A stretch of 64,000 nt of DNA from Labilithrix sp. (GTDB lineage: Bacteria > Myxococcota_A > Polyangia > Polyangiales > Polyangiaceae), in the NCBI GenBank assembly GCA_019637225.1, contig JAHBWC010000028.1, forward strand, positions 1 to 64,000. The letters run 5' to 3'. Shown here piece after piece: positions 25,543 through 33,474 of this stretch (position 1 is its first letter; the number at the start of each line of letters is the position of its first letter). The translations under genes and the position numbers were made by a program. The notes beneath the pieces were generated by a model that saw only the letters and a list, made by a program, of their open reading frames with translations, was not told the origin of the DNA and ran no database searches.

Positions 25543-27041
25543 CCGAAGTTCCCCTCGCAGCGGGCGTCGCCGTCCGTGAAGGCGAGCACGAGGTTCGTGC
25601 CGCCGACGAAGGAGCCGTGCCACGACGCGCCCCGGCCGCCGAACGCCTCCTCCTTGTCGCCGCGCGAGCGAAGCGCGTTGATGCCCGTCTTGAACGCCAT
25701 GAGCCGCGCGGCGAGCCGCTCTCCGCGCGCGACGTCGTCCGTCGCCACCGACGCCACGAGCGCGCCGCTCGAGACGTTCGCCTCGCGCACCAGCTCGTCG
25801 TCGGAGTCGACGGCGACGAGGACGTCGACGGGGCCGAAGGGCTCACGCTGGTAGAGATCGAGCTGGGGCGCGAGCCCCGTCAGCAGCGTCGGCGCGAGGT
25901 ACGCCGCACGGCTCTGGTCGGGGAGGAACGCGTCCTCGGCGAGCGTCCCCTCGAAGAGCGTCTCGGCGCCTAGCGCGCGAGCCTCGCGGATGCGCGTGCC
26001 GAGCTCGTCGACCTTCGCGGCGTTGATCAGCGGGCCGAAGTCGACGGCGACGTCGAGCAGCGGATGCCCGACGCGGATCGACGAGGCGGCGCGCGCATAC
26101 GTCTCGACGAAGCTCGGCACGAGCGAGCGCTCCACGACCCAGCGGGTGTACGCGGTGCAGCGCTGCTTGCCGTACTCGAAGCCGGCGCGGATCTGCTTCT
26201 CGAGCCCCGCCCAGTCGGAGAACGCCGTGACCGCGTAGGCGTTCACGCCCTCCATCTCCAGCGCGTAGCGCTTGCCCGTCCCGCGGAGTCGATCGAGCAC
26301 GGCCGCGCCGTTCGCGCGTCCGCCGACGAAGGCGACCCCGGCGAGCGCGGAGTGACCGACGAGCGGCTCGGTCAGATCTCGGCCCCGCCCGCCGACGAGC
26401 GAGAGCGGCACCCCCGCGCGACGCGCAAGCGCCACGGCGAGCGTGAGCGAGAGGCCGCCGCCCTGCGCCGGGCTCTTCGCGATCACGGCGTTGCCCGCGA
26501 GCGCCTGGACCAGCATCGTCATCAGCAGCACCGAGAACGGGTAGTTCCACGACGCGATGTTCGAGACGACGCCGATCGGTCGGCGCCCCTCGAGCATGCG
26601 AGCGCACTCGCCGAGGTACCACTCGACCCCGACGAGGCAGCGATCGACGTCGTTGCCCGCCGTCTTCAGCGTCTTGCCGATCTCCCAGGCGAGGAGCGCG
26701 ACGAGGAGGTCGCGATGCTCGCGCAGGATCAACGTCGCGCGGCGGACGGCGTCGATCCGCTCGGCGAGCGACCGCTCGGCCCACGCGGGGAGCTCCCTCT
26801 GGACGGCCTCGACGGCCCCCGCGACCGCCGGCGCGCTCAGCGTCGGCAGCTCGGCGATGGCGCCTCCGTCGATCGACGCGATCGCGGTGTAAAAGCCGGC
26901 AGGATGAATCCAGCTCCCCGCCACCGGCGAGAGCAGCCGCCCGCCGGCGTCGAACGCCTCCGTGACGCGCCTCTTCGCCTCGGCGACGAGCTGCTTGCGG
27001 TCGACGCCGCGCGCCTCCCTCACGACGATCCGTTGCTCCAT
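25536..27041 (-). CDS. Aldehyde dehydrogenase family protein
   Basis: The 501-residue protein starts at ATG 27041 (MEQRIVVREARGVDRKQLV). The NAD(P)-aldehyde dehydrogenase landmarks are in order: SWNYPFS with Asn166, EMEGVNAY with Glu264 in place of the usual ELGG motif, and GKQRCTAYTR with catalytic Cys295. The C-terminal EPFGPVDVL strand is also canonical. The enzyme oxidises an aldehyde to an acid with NAD(P)+. The substrate cannot be read from sequence. The AraC-type regulator gene lies upstream on the same strand, and the 302-base gap holds a pair of direct repeats that could be its binding sites. Confidence 0.85.
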   Translation of the reverse strand: MEQRIVVREARGVDRKQLVAEAKRRVTEAFDAGGRLLSPVAGSWIHPAGFYTAIASIDGGAIAELPTLSAPAVAGAVEAVQRELPAWAERSLAERIDAVRRATLILREHRDLLVALLAWEIGKTLKTAGNDVDRCLVGVEWYLGECARMLEGRRPIGVVSNIASWNYPFSVLLMTMLVQALAGNAVIAKSPAQGGGLSLTLAVALARRAGVPLSLVGGRGRDLTEPLVGHSALAGVAFVGGRANGAAVLDRLRGTGKRYALEMEGVNAYAVTAFSDWAGLEKQIRAGFEYGKQRCTAYTRWVVERSLVPSFVETYARAASSIRVGHPLLDVAVDFGPLINAAKVDELGTRIREARALGAETLFEGTLAEDAFLPDQSRAAYLAPTLLTGLAPQLDLYQREPFGPVDVLVAVDSDDELVREANVSSGALVASVATDDVARGERLAARLMAFKTGINALRSRGDKEEAFGGRGASWHGSFVGGTNLVLAFTDGDARCEGNFGG

Positions 27042-27343
27042 GAACGCCTCCAGTGTCCGACGACGGCGGTGAGCGAGCGCGATCGAGTCGGTCGTCGCGC
27101 GCATGCTCGATCGATGACCCTCGAAGGATAAGGAGCCGGCCGCGCGACGCTCGGCAAATGAGCTCGATCGCGCGTAGCGTCTGTCAACGAGTTGACCGCG
27201 CGCGCTTGACTGCTGTCGATCGCCGGAGCTCCCGCGCACGCGCCTGGACGATCGGCGTGGTCACACCTGGCCCATCCCCGCGCAAGCGAGCTTCTGCGCG
27301 CCGCGCCGCTGGACGATCGAGCTTGTCACAGGTGCGTGATGCG
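27042..27343. promoter_or_regulatory. Upstream region of aldehyde dehydrogenase with 25-bp direct repeats
   Basis: No gene is visible in this 302-base gap. The motif TGGACGATCG-N5-GTCACA-N2-TG occurs at 27245-27269 and again at 27310-27334 in the same orientation, 65 bases apart. Both copies lie 204-293 bases upstream of the aldehyde dehydrogenase start and just after the stop of the AraC-type gene. AraC-family proteins usually bind direct repeats with two recognition blocks, which fits this layout. The link is inferred. Confidence 0.4.
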
Positions 27344-28267
27344 TCAGCCGGCGCTCGGGAGGAACGCGCGCCGGTAGTCGCTCGGAGACATCCCCATGAA
27401 GCGCTTGAACGCCTTGCTGAAGGCCGCCTCGGACTCGTACCCCGTCGCCTCGGCGACGCTGGCGAGCCGGACGTCTTCGCCCCGCAAGATCGTGGCCGCG
27501 CGCTGCATCCGCGCGCGCGTGACGTACTGGAGCGGCGTGTCGCCCACGAGCACGCTGAAGCGCGCCGCGAAGGCGGAGCGGCTCATCTTCACGTGAGCGG
27601 CGAGCGACGCCACCGTCCACGGGAGCTCGGGATTCTTCTGGATCGCCGCGAGCGCGTCGGAGACCTGCCGGTCGCGGAGCGCCCCGAGCCACGACTCCGC
27701 GCTCGCGCTCTGCGACTCGAAGTACGAGAAGACGACCTTCACGAAGATGACGTCGAAGAGGCGGTTCACGACCGTCGCCGCGGAGGGCCGCGCCGAGGCG
27801 ACCTCGGCCGCGAGGAGCGAGACGGTCGCGCTGAGCGACGTGAGGTCCGAGCGCTCCGGACCGACGAGGTGCACCACCGGCGGCAGGCGCTCGAAGAGCG
27901 GGCTCTGGCGGTCCGCCATCACGAGATCGCCGCAAATGAGCGACGACGGCGCGCCGCCGCCGCCGATCGCGTGCGTGTCGGTCCCCTCGTCGCCGCTCGC
28001 GAGGATGCGCGACTCGATCGGCGAGGTGAGCGCGTCGCGCAGCGTGTGCTTGCCTCCGCTCGAAACGAGCACGACATCGCCGCTCGAGATGCGAAGCGGC
28101 TGCTCGATCGCGTCGCTCTCGAGCCAGCACGCGCCGCGCGTCATCAAATAGAGCGACGACGCGTCGGTGCTCCCCGCCTCGACGCCCCAAGGCGCGGTCG
28201 CTTCGAGGACGCCGTAGCGTGACCGCGCCGTGCGCACGGCGGTCATGACGTCGGAGAACGTTCGCAT
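27344..28267 (-). CDS. AraC-family transcriptional regulator with cupin-type sensor
   Basis: The 307-residue protein starts at ATG 28267. Residues about 10-185 look like a cupin-type ligand domain (SSLYLMTRGACWLESD, PLRISSGDVVLVSSGGKHTL), typical of the AraC subgroup with a divergent sensor. The last 100 residues are a two-helix-turn-helix DNA-binding domain (WTVASLAAHVKMSRSAFAARF, ASVAEATGYESEAAFSKAFKR, with the MSPSDYRR tail). It is likely an activator. It is divergent from the hydrogenase operon across 282 bases and upstream of the aldehyde dehydrogenase gene on its own strand, so either or both could be targets. Confidence 0.9.
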   Translation of the reverse strand: MRTFSDVMTAVRTARSRYGVLEATAPWGVEAGSTDASSLYLMTRGACWLESDAIEQPLRISSGDVVLVSSGGKHTLRDALTSPIESRILASGDEGTDTHAIGGGGAPSSLICGDLVMADRQSPLFERLPPVVHLVGPERSDLTSLSATVSLLAAEVASARPSAATVVNRLFDVIFVKVVFSYFESQSASAESWLGALRDRQVSDALAAIQKNPELPWTVASLAAHVKMSRSAFAARFSVLVGDTPLQYVTRARMQRAATILRGEDVRLASVAEATGYESEAAFSKAFKRFMGMSPSDYRRAFLPSAG

Positions 28268-28549
28268 TCGTTCGGCGAGATGGACGCTCGAGCATGAGAG
28301 CGCGACGCCCGGACATGGATTCTTAGGATGCGGCGTCTACGATGCCAGTGTTACTGCGGCCTCGTCCGCAACTTTTGGCGTCGTCTTCACACGTGATCAA
28401 CGCCGCGCTGCGAGCCTCTCGCGGTGTGCCGGTACGCGCGTGCACGCCGACTCTCGAACCTCCTCCGTGAGAGGATCTTGGCGCACCGCGGCAAGAATTC
28501 TCCACGAGGCAGCGCTCCATCCACGGCTCGGATCAAAGGAAAAAGCAGC
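28268..28549. promoter_or_regulatory. Divergent promoter region between AraC gene and hydrogenase operon
   Basis: The 282-base gap separates two divergent starts and holds no gene. A dyad is visible at 28476-28496: arms TCTTGGCGC and GCGGCAAGA around ACC, with one internal mismatch pair. It lies 54 bases upstream of the hydrogenase small-subunit ATG, a position suited to a repressor or to an activator overlapping the core promoter. The ribosome-binding site AAAGGA lies at 28535-28540. I could not place a convincing -35/-10 pair. Confidence 0.4.
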
Positions 28550-29512
28550 ATGGCGAACGTTCTCTGGCTGCAAGGCGGCGCGTGCTCGGGCAACACGATG
28601 TCCTTTCTCAATGCCGAGGAGCCGAGCGCGTGCGATCTCGTCACGGACTTCGGCGTCAACATCCTCTGGCACCCTTCGCTCGGCGTGGAGCTCGGCAACC
28701 AGCTCCAGGCGCTGCTGAAGAGCTGCACGTCCGGCAAGACCCCGCTCGACGTCTTCGTCTTCGAGGGCTCGGTCGTGCAGGCGCCGAACGGGACCGGCAT
28801 GTGGAACCGCTTCGCCGGCCGCACGATGATGGATTGGGTGCGTGAGCTCTGTGCGGTGGCGGGCTTCGTCGTCGCGATCGGCGACTGCGCGACCTGGGGC
28901 GGGATCCCCGCCGTGGCGCCGAACCCGAGCGAGTCGACCGGGCTCCAGTTCCTGAAGCGCAACCACGGCGGCTTCCTCGGCAAGGACTTCAAGTCGAAAG
29001 GCGGCCTCCCGGTGATCAACGTCCCCGGGTGCCCGGCTCACCCGGACTGGATCACGCAGATCATCGTCGCGCTCGCGACCGGTCGGACGGGCGACATCGG
29101 GCTCGACGATCTCCAGCGACCGAAGACCTTCTTCACGAGCTTCACGCAGACCGGCTGCACGCGAAACATGCATTTCGCATACAAGTCGTCGTCGACGCAG
29201 TTCGGACAGCGCAAGGGCTGCTTGTTCTACGACCTCGGGTGCCGAGGGCCGATGACGCACTCGCCGTGCAACCGGATCCTCTGGAACCGCCAGTCGTCGA
29301 AGACGCGCGCCGGCATGCCGTGCCTCGGTTGCACCGAGCCCGAGTTCCCCTTCGACGATCTCGCTCCCGGCACGGTCTTCAAGACCGCCACCGTCATGAG
29401 CGTGCCGAAGGCGCTGCCGTTCGGCGTGAAGAAGAAGGAGTACCTCACGCTCTCGGCCATGGGAAAGCTCGCTGCTCCGCAGTGGGCCGAAGAAGACATC
29501 TTCGTCGTCTGA
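28550..29512 (+). CDS. hucS: [NiFe] hydrogenase small subunit, Huc-type group 2a
   Basis: The 320-residue protein starts MANVLWLQGGACSGNTMSFL without a Tat signal, as in cytoplasmic group 2a (cyanobacterial HupS / mycobacterial HucS) enzymes. It carries the iron-sulfur relay that takes electrons from the NiFe site. The first ligand motif is C12-x2-N15, where most small subunits have CxxC. By family knowledge this goes with a proximal [3Fe-4S] cluster and oxygen tolerance. Other Cys motifs that suit the remaining clusters are QTGCTRN, KGCLFYDLGCRGP and MPCLGCTEPEFPF. AAAGGA lies at good distance before the ATG. It heads a fourteen-gene operon. The large-subunit ATG is 27 bases downstream. Confidence 0.95.
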   Translation: MANVLWLQGGACSGNTMSFLNAEEPSACDLVTDFGVNILWHPSLGVELGNQLQALLKSCTSGKTPLDVFVFEGSVVQAPNGTGMWNRFAGRTMMDWVRELCAVAGFVVAIGDCATWGGIPAVAPNPSESTGLQFLKRNHGGFLGKDFKSKGGLPVINVPGCPAHPDWITQIIVALATGRTGDIGLDDLQRPKTFFTSFTQTGCTRNMHFAYKSSSTQFGQRKGCLFYDLGCRGPMTHSPCNRILWNRQSSKTRAGMPCLGCTEPEFPFDDLAPGTVFKTATVMSVPKALPFGVKKKEYLTLSAMGKLAAPQWAEEDIFVV

Positions 29513-29539
29513 CGTCGGACACTGGAGAAGCGACCACAC

Positions 29540-31135
29540 ATGAGTCTTCGCACGCTTGATATTTCGCCGGTGGGACGCGTCGAGGGCGACCTCGACATCC
29601 GGGTCGACATCGAGGACGGCCACGTCGTCAACGCATGGACCCAGGCCGAGCTGTTCCGCGGCTTCGAGATCATCCTCCGCGACAAGGACCCCCAGGCGGG
29701 TCTCGTCGTCACCCCGCGCGCCTGCGGGATCTGCGGCGCCTCCCACCTCACCTGCGCGGCGTGGGCGCTCGACACCGCGTGGAAGACGGAGGTCCCGCGC
29801 AACGCCATCCTCGCGCGCAACCTCGGGCAGCTCGTCGAGAGCATCCAGAGCATCCCCCGGTACTTCTACGGCCTGTACGCGATCGATCTGACCAACAAGA
29901 AGTACAAGGGCTCGCCGTTCTACGCCGAGGCCGTCCGGCGCTTCTCGCCGTTCACCGGCACGTCGTACGAGCAGGGCGTCACGATCTCCGGCAAGCCCGT
30001 CGAGATCTACGCGCTCTTCGGCGGGCAGTGGCCGCACTCGAGCTTCATGGTCCCCGGCGGCGTGATGTGCGCCCCGACGCTCACCGACGTCACGCGCGCG
30101 TGGGCGATCCTCGAGTACTTCCGGCGAAACTGGATCGAGTCGCACTGGCTCGGCTGCACGCTCGATCGCTACGAGCAGATCCAGAGCTACGACGACTTCC
30201 TCGCCTGGCTCGACGAGTCGCCCGCGCACCGCGACTCGGACCTCGGCTTCTACTGGCGCATGGGCCTCGACATCGGGCTCGACGCGTTCGGCGGCGGTTG
30301 CGGCAAGTACGTCTCGTGGGGGTACCTCCCGCACGAGGACAAGTACCAGCGGCCGACGGTCGAGTCGCGCAACGACGCCGTGATCATGAAGAGCGGCGTC
30401 TACGACAGCAAGGCGAACACCCACGTCCTGATGGAGCAGGGTCAGACGCGCGAGAACATGAAGCACTCCTGGTACGAAGAGAAGGACGGCGACGTTCATC
30501 CCTTCGAGCGCCGGACGAACGCGCTGACCAAGAACGACACGAAGTTCGACGGCCGCTACACGTGGACGACGGCGGTGAGACACGCCGAGGTCGGCCGCCT
30601 CGAGGCCGGCCCGCTCGCCCGGCAGCTCATCGCCGGCGGCCGGCACGGCGCGATGTTCCAGCACTACGACCCGTTCATCCTCGACGTGTTCAAGAGCATC
30701 GGCGGTCCGAGCGTCCACATGCGCCAGCTCGCGCGGATGCACGAGATCCTCGCGCTCTACCGGCAGGCCGAGCGCTGCCTCCGCGAGTTCAAGCTGAACG
30801 ATCCCTGGTACATCAAGCCCAAGGAGACGGACGGCCGCGGCTGGGGCGCGACCGAGGCGAGCCGCGGCGCGCTCGCGCACTGGATCGACGTCCAGGGCGG
30901 CAAGATCAAGAACTACCAAATCATCGCGCCGACGACGTGGAACGTCGGACCGCGCGACGGTCAGGGCACGCGCGGTCCGATCGAGGAGGCGCTCATCGGA
31001 ACGCCGATCGCCGACGCCGAGGATCCGGTCGAGGTCGGGCACGTCGCGCGCAGCTTCGACTCGTGTCTCGTGTGCACAGTGCACGCCCACGACAGCAAGA
31101 CCGGCGAAGAGCTGGCTCGGTTCCGAACGGCGTAG
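29540..31135 (+). CDS. hucL: [NiFe] hydrogenase large subunit, Huc-type group 2a
   Basis: The 531-residue catalytic subunit binds the NiFe(CN)2CO centre. The N-terminal Ni-ligand motif is PRACGICGASH with Cys62 and Cys65. The C-terminal motif is DSCLVCTVH with Cys509 and Cys512; here DP is replaced by DS. Sixteen residues follow His515 and should be removed by the peptidase encoded immediately downstream. The enzyme splits H2 in the cytoplasm with electrons passed to the small subunit. The frame is continuous from ATG 29540 to TAG 31135, and the peptidase ATG is two bases later. Sequence and partner genes fit group 2a, whose members oxidise H2 at very low partial pressure. Confidence 0.95.
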   Translation: MSLRTLDISPVGRVEGDLDIRVDIEDGHVVNAWTQAELFRGFEIILRDKDPQAGLVVTPRACGICGASHLTCAAWALDTAWKTEVPRNAILARNLGQLVESIQSIPRYFYGLYAIDLTNKKYKGSPFYAEAVRRFSPFTGTSYEQGVTISGKPVEIYALFGGQWPHSSFMVPGGVMCAPTLTDVTRAWAILEYFRRNWIESHWLGCTLDRYEQIQSYDDFLAWLDESPAHRDSDLGFYWRMGLDIGLDAFGGGCGKYVSWGYLPHEDKYQRPTVESRNDAVIMKSGVYDSKANTHVLMEQGQTRENMKHSWYEEKDGDVHPFERRTNALTKNDTKFDGRYTWTTAVRHAEVGRLEAGPLARQLIAGGRHGAMFQHYDPFILDVFKSIGGPSVHMRQLARMHEILALYRQAERCLREFKLNDPWYIKPKETDGRGWGATEASRGALAHWIDVQGGKIKNYQIIAPTTWNVGPRDGQGTRGPIEEALIGTPIADAEDPVEVGHVARSFDSCLVCTVHAHDSKTGEELARFRTA

Positions 31136-31137
31136 CC

Positions 31138-31956
31138 ATGCTGGTCGTCCTCGGCTGCGGCAATCCGAATCGGAGCGACGACGGCGTCGGGGTCGTCGTC
31201 GCCCAGGCGCTCGCGCGCTCGCTCGCGGAGTCGCCCGCGCGCGAAGTTCGGGTCTTCGACGCCGGGACGAGCGGGCTCGACGTGATGTTCCGCGCGCGGG
31301 GAGCGACGAAGGTGATCATCGTCGACGCCGCGCGGTCGGGCTCCGAGCCCGGCGCCGTGTTCCGCGTTCCGGGCACCGAGCTCGAAGCGACGGAGCCGCC
31401 GCCGAACCTCCACGGCTTCCGCTGGGACCACGCGCTCTTCGCCGGCCGACGCATCTTCGGAGACGCCTTCCCCGCCGACGTCACGGTCTACCTGATCGAG
31501 GCCGCGTCGCTCGAGCTCGGGCTCGAGCTCAGCGCGCCGGTCCAGAAGGCGGCGGGGATCGTCCAGGCGGAGATCGAGCGCATCGTCCAAGGCGCGCCGC
31601 TCGTGAGCGCGACGCCCGCCGACGAGACGGTGCGGCTCCGGCGCGGCGCGCTGCACTTCCAGCCGGAGCAGGTGAGCCGCTGGTTCGGCGCGTCGAGCGG
31701 CGTCGCGCTGCTCTACCGGGAGAGCTTGCTCTTCGTCCTGCCGCTCACCGAGGCGACCGCCGGCGGCATGCTCTTCAAGCTGCGCTCGCCTCGCGGAGAC
31801 CGCGTCGTCGAGGCGCAGGAGTTCTTCCGCACGAACGGGCTCGACGACTGGGGCGAGGCCGCGTGCACCGCCTCGTGGGACGAGGCCGTCGGAGGGCTCT
31901 GCGTCCGCGTCCCGGACAGCCTTCGTCTCTCCCCGCCCGAGGAACCCCCATGCTGA
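31138..31956 (+). CDS. Hydrogenase maturation endopeptidase with C-terminal extension
   Basis: The 272-residue protein starts at ATG 31138, two bases after the large-subunit stop; the open frame runs further upstream only as a shadow. Residues 1-155 match HybD/HyaD-type peptidases that clip the large-subunit tail once Ni is inserted: GCGNPNRSDDGVGVVV supplies the N-terminal acidic metal ligand (Asp instead of the usual Glu), FDAGTSGLDV the second Asp and HGFRWDHAL the His. About 110 further residues (from roughly 160, ending in a Pro-rich tail) form an extra domain with Trp-rich beta segments that ordinary HyaD enzymes lack. Its function is unknown. The gene overlaps the TPR gene by seven bases. 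Confidence 0.88.
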   Translation: MLVVLGCGNPNRSDDGVGVVVAQALARSLAESPAREVRVFDAGTSGLDVMFRARGATKVIIVDAARSGSEPGAVFRVPGTELEATEPPPNLHGFRWDHALFAGRRIFGDAFPADVTVYLIEAASLELGLELSAPVQKAAGIVQAEIERIVQGAPLVSATPADETVRLRRGALHFQPEQVSRWFGASSGVALLYRESLLFVLPLTEATAGGMLFKLRSPRGDRVVEAQEFFRTNGLDDWGEAACTASWDEAVGGLCVRVPDSLRLSPPEEPPC

Positions 31957-33023
31957 CCGAGCTCCAGAAGCGCCTGCACGACGACAGCCTCATCGCCGCG
32001 ATGAACGAGGCGGCCACCGTCGACGCGAGCCCGCGCGCGCAGATCGAGATGCTGCTCGACCTGTCGATGAGCCTCCAGCAGCGCCCGCGCTACCGGACCG
32101 AGCTCGAGGACGCGGCCGTGCTCGCCGAGCAAGCGCGCGATCTCGCCGGCGCCGACATGCCGCTCCTCCGCGCGCGCGCGTGCCTCCGCCTCGGCACCGC
32201 GCTGAAGGCAGTCCCCGGCGACGTAGGCGTCCTGCACGACGCGCGGCGCGCGCTCGAGGAGGCCGTACCCGCCCTCCGCGCCGCCGGCGCGCGCGACGAG
32301 GAGATCGCCGACGGTGAGATGAACCTCGGCGTCGTGATGCAGACGCTCGGCGCCGCCGAGGGCGTGAACCTCGCCGACGCGCTCGCCTGCTACCAGCGCG
32401 CGCTCACCGTCTTCACGCGCGAGCGCTACCCGGCCGAGTTCGCGATGCTCCAGAACAACCTGGCGACGGCGTTCCTCGCGATGCCGCTGTCGGCGGAGCG
32501 CGCGCAGCTGCGGGAGGCGCTCGCGGTCCAGTCCTTCGAGGAGGGCCTCTCGGTCATCAACCTCGTCGACCACCCGACCGAGTACGCGATGCTCCAGAAC
32601 AACCTCGGCAACGCGCTGCAGGCGATCACGACGAGCCACCCGATCGAGAACCTCGTCCGCGCGGTCGAGGCCTACGACGAGGCGCTCAAGGTCCGCACCC
32701 CGCGCGACGCACCGCTCGAGTACGCCAACACGATCGCGAACAAGGCGAACGCCCTCGCCGGGCTCCCCGACGACCTCGACGAGCCCGAGCGCCCGAACGC
32801 GAAGAACCTCCGAACGGCGATCGCTCTCCTCGAGGAGGCCGACGGCATCTTCACGGCGCACGCCCTCGCGCAGCAGTCGGAGATCGTCGGCGTCGCCATC
32901 GCCGAGCTCCGTCAGGTGCTCGCCGCCGCCGAGCTCGGCGGTCCCGAAGAGCCCGCGGCCGCGCGCGAGCCCGGTGGCGCCACCCAAGACCCCGCAGCCG
33001 TCAGCCAACCGGAGGCCGAATGA
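31950..33023 (+). CDS. TPR-repeat accessory protein of hydrogenase operon
   Basis: The 357-residue cytoplasmic protein starts at ATG 31950 inside the end of the peptidase gene. At least four TPR-like repeats are visible, with the repeated phrases MLQNNLATAFLAMP, MLQNNLGNALQAI and NTIANKANALAGLP, and the acidic DYEALKVR-type helices between. TPR proteins occur in the Huc gene clusters of actinobacteria, by my recollection of those loci, and presumably scaffold assembly or hold the large and small subunits. The C-terminal 30 residues are Glu/Pro-rich and look disordered. Its TGA overlaps the ATG of the next small gene (ATGA). Confidence 0.8.
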   Translation: MLTELQKRLHDDSLIAAMNEAATVDASPRAQIEMLLDLSMSLQQRPRYRTELEDAAVLAEQARDLAGADMPLLRARACLRLGTALKAVPGDVGVLHDARRALEEAVPALRAAGARDEEIADGEMNLGVVMQTLGAAEGVNLADALACYQRALTVFTRERYPAEFAMLQNNLATAFLAMPLSAERAQLREALAVQSFEEGLSVINLVDHPTEYAMLQNNLGNALQAITTSHPIENLVRAVEAYDEALKVRTPRDAPLEYANTIANKANALAGLPDDLDEPERPNAKNLRTAIALLEEADGIFTAHALAQQSEIVGVAIAELRQVLAAAELGGPEEPAAAREPGGATQDPAAVSQPEAE

Positions 33024-33229
33024 CTCTCGATGCCGTCACGATCCAATCTGCGCCTCTGCTCATCTTCGCAGGCGTCGTCGCCGGCGTCGTCGGCGGCGTC
33101 GCCGGCGCCCTGTGGATCGGAGAGAAGGACCTCGGCCGGGACGTCTCGGCGACGCTCGGCTTGATGCTCGCGCCGCCCGCGGTCCTCCCCGGCCTCGTCG
33201 CCGCCCTGGCCTTCCTCGCGCTCGGCTGA
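33020..33229 (+). CDS. Tiny membrane protein 1 of hydrogenase operon
   Basis: A 69-residue hydrophobic protein whose ATG overlaps the TPR gene stop (ATGA). Two membrane helices are predicted by eye, about residues 11-32 (LLIFAGVVAGVVGGVAGALW, Gly/Ala/Val-rich) and 45-68 (LGLMLAPPAVLPGLVAALAF). A charged loop (IGEKDLGRDVS) separates them. No family is recognised. Its place in the middle of the operon, next to a second tiny membrane protein and the NifU-Rieske gene, suggests a membrane anchor or quinone contact for the otherwise soluble hydrogenase. That is an inference from position and hydrophobicity. Confidence 0.75.
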   Translation: MTLDAVTIQSAPLLIFAGVVAGVVGGVAGALWIGEKDLGRDVSATLGLMLAPPAVLPGLVAALAFLALG

Positions 33230-33249
33230 GCCGCAACGGAGAACGCACG

Positions 33250-33474
33250 ATGATTGACCTCGCGATCATTTCGTTCAAGCTCCTCCTCCGCGGGAAGCTG
33301 TTCCGCGATCCTGCGTTCGTGGTGCGCCAGGGCTTCTTCGCCGTGGCGATCACGAGCGGCGCCATCGTCGGCCTCCGACTCCTCCACCTTCCGCTCCTCG
33401 CCGCGGTGCTGGTCGGCGCGTTCATCGGCGGGTTCGTCACCCCCTACCTCTTCAAAGACCTGAAGGCGGCATGA
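33250..33474 (+). CDS. Tiny membrane protein 2 of hydrogenase operon
   Basis: A 74-residue protein starting at ATG 33250 after GGAGAACGCACG, 20 bases downstream of the other small gene. Helices are visible at about 26-45 (RQGFFAVAITSGAIVGLRLL) and 47-66 (LPLLAAVLVGAFIGGFVTPY), with a basic amphipathic N-terminus (KLLLRGKLFRD) that could lie on the inner membrane face. Its last four bases overlap the NifU-Rieske ATG (ATGA), indicating coupled translation with the electron carrier. No family is recognised. Together with the preceding gene it is the best candidate for the membrane link of this hydrogenase. Confidence 0.75.
   Translation: MIDLAIISFKLLLRGKLFRDPAFVVRQGFFAVAITSGAIVGLRLLHLPLLAAVLVGAFIGGFVTPYLFKDLKAA

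Noticed and set aside
28479-28495. Sigma-54-like element TGGCGC-N5-GGCA upstream of the hydrogenase genes
   Set aside because: The GG and GC elements are one base too close to each other compared with the fixed -24/-12 spacing, and the sequence is better explained as part of the dyad at 28476-28496.
29635-31137. Upstream extension of the hydrogenase peptidase frame into the large-subunit gene
   Set aside because: The frame is open but Arg-rich and overlaps the large subunit; the peptidase homology starts exactly at ATG 31138.
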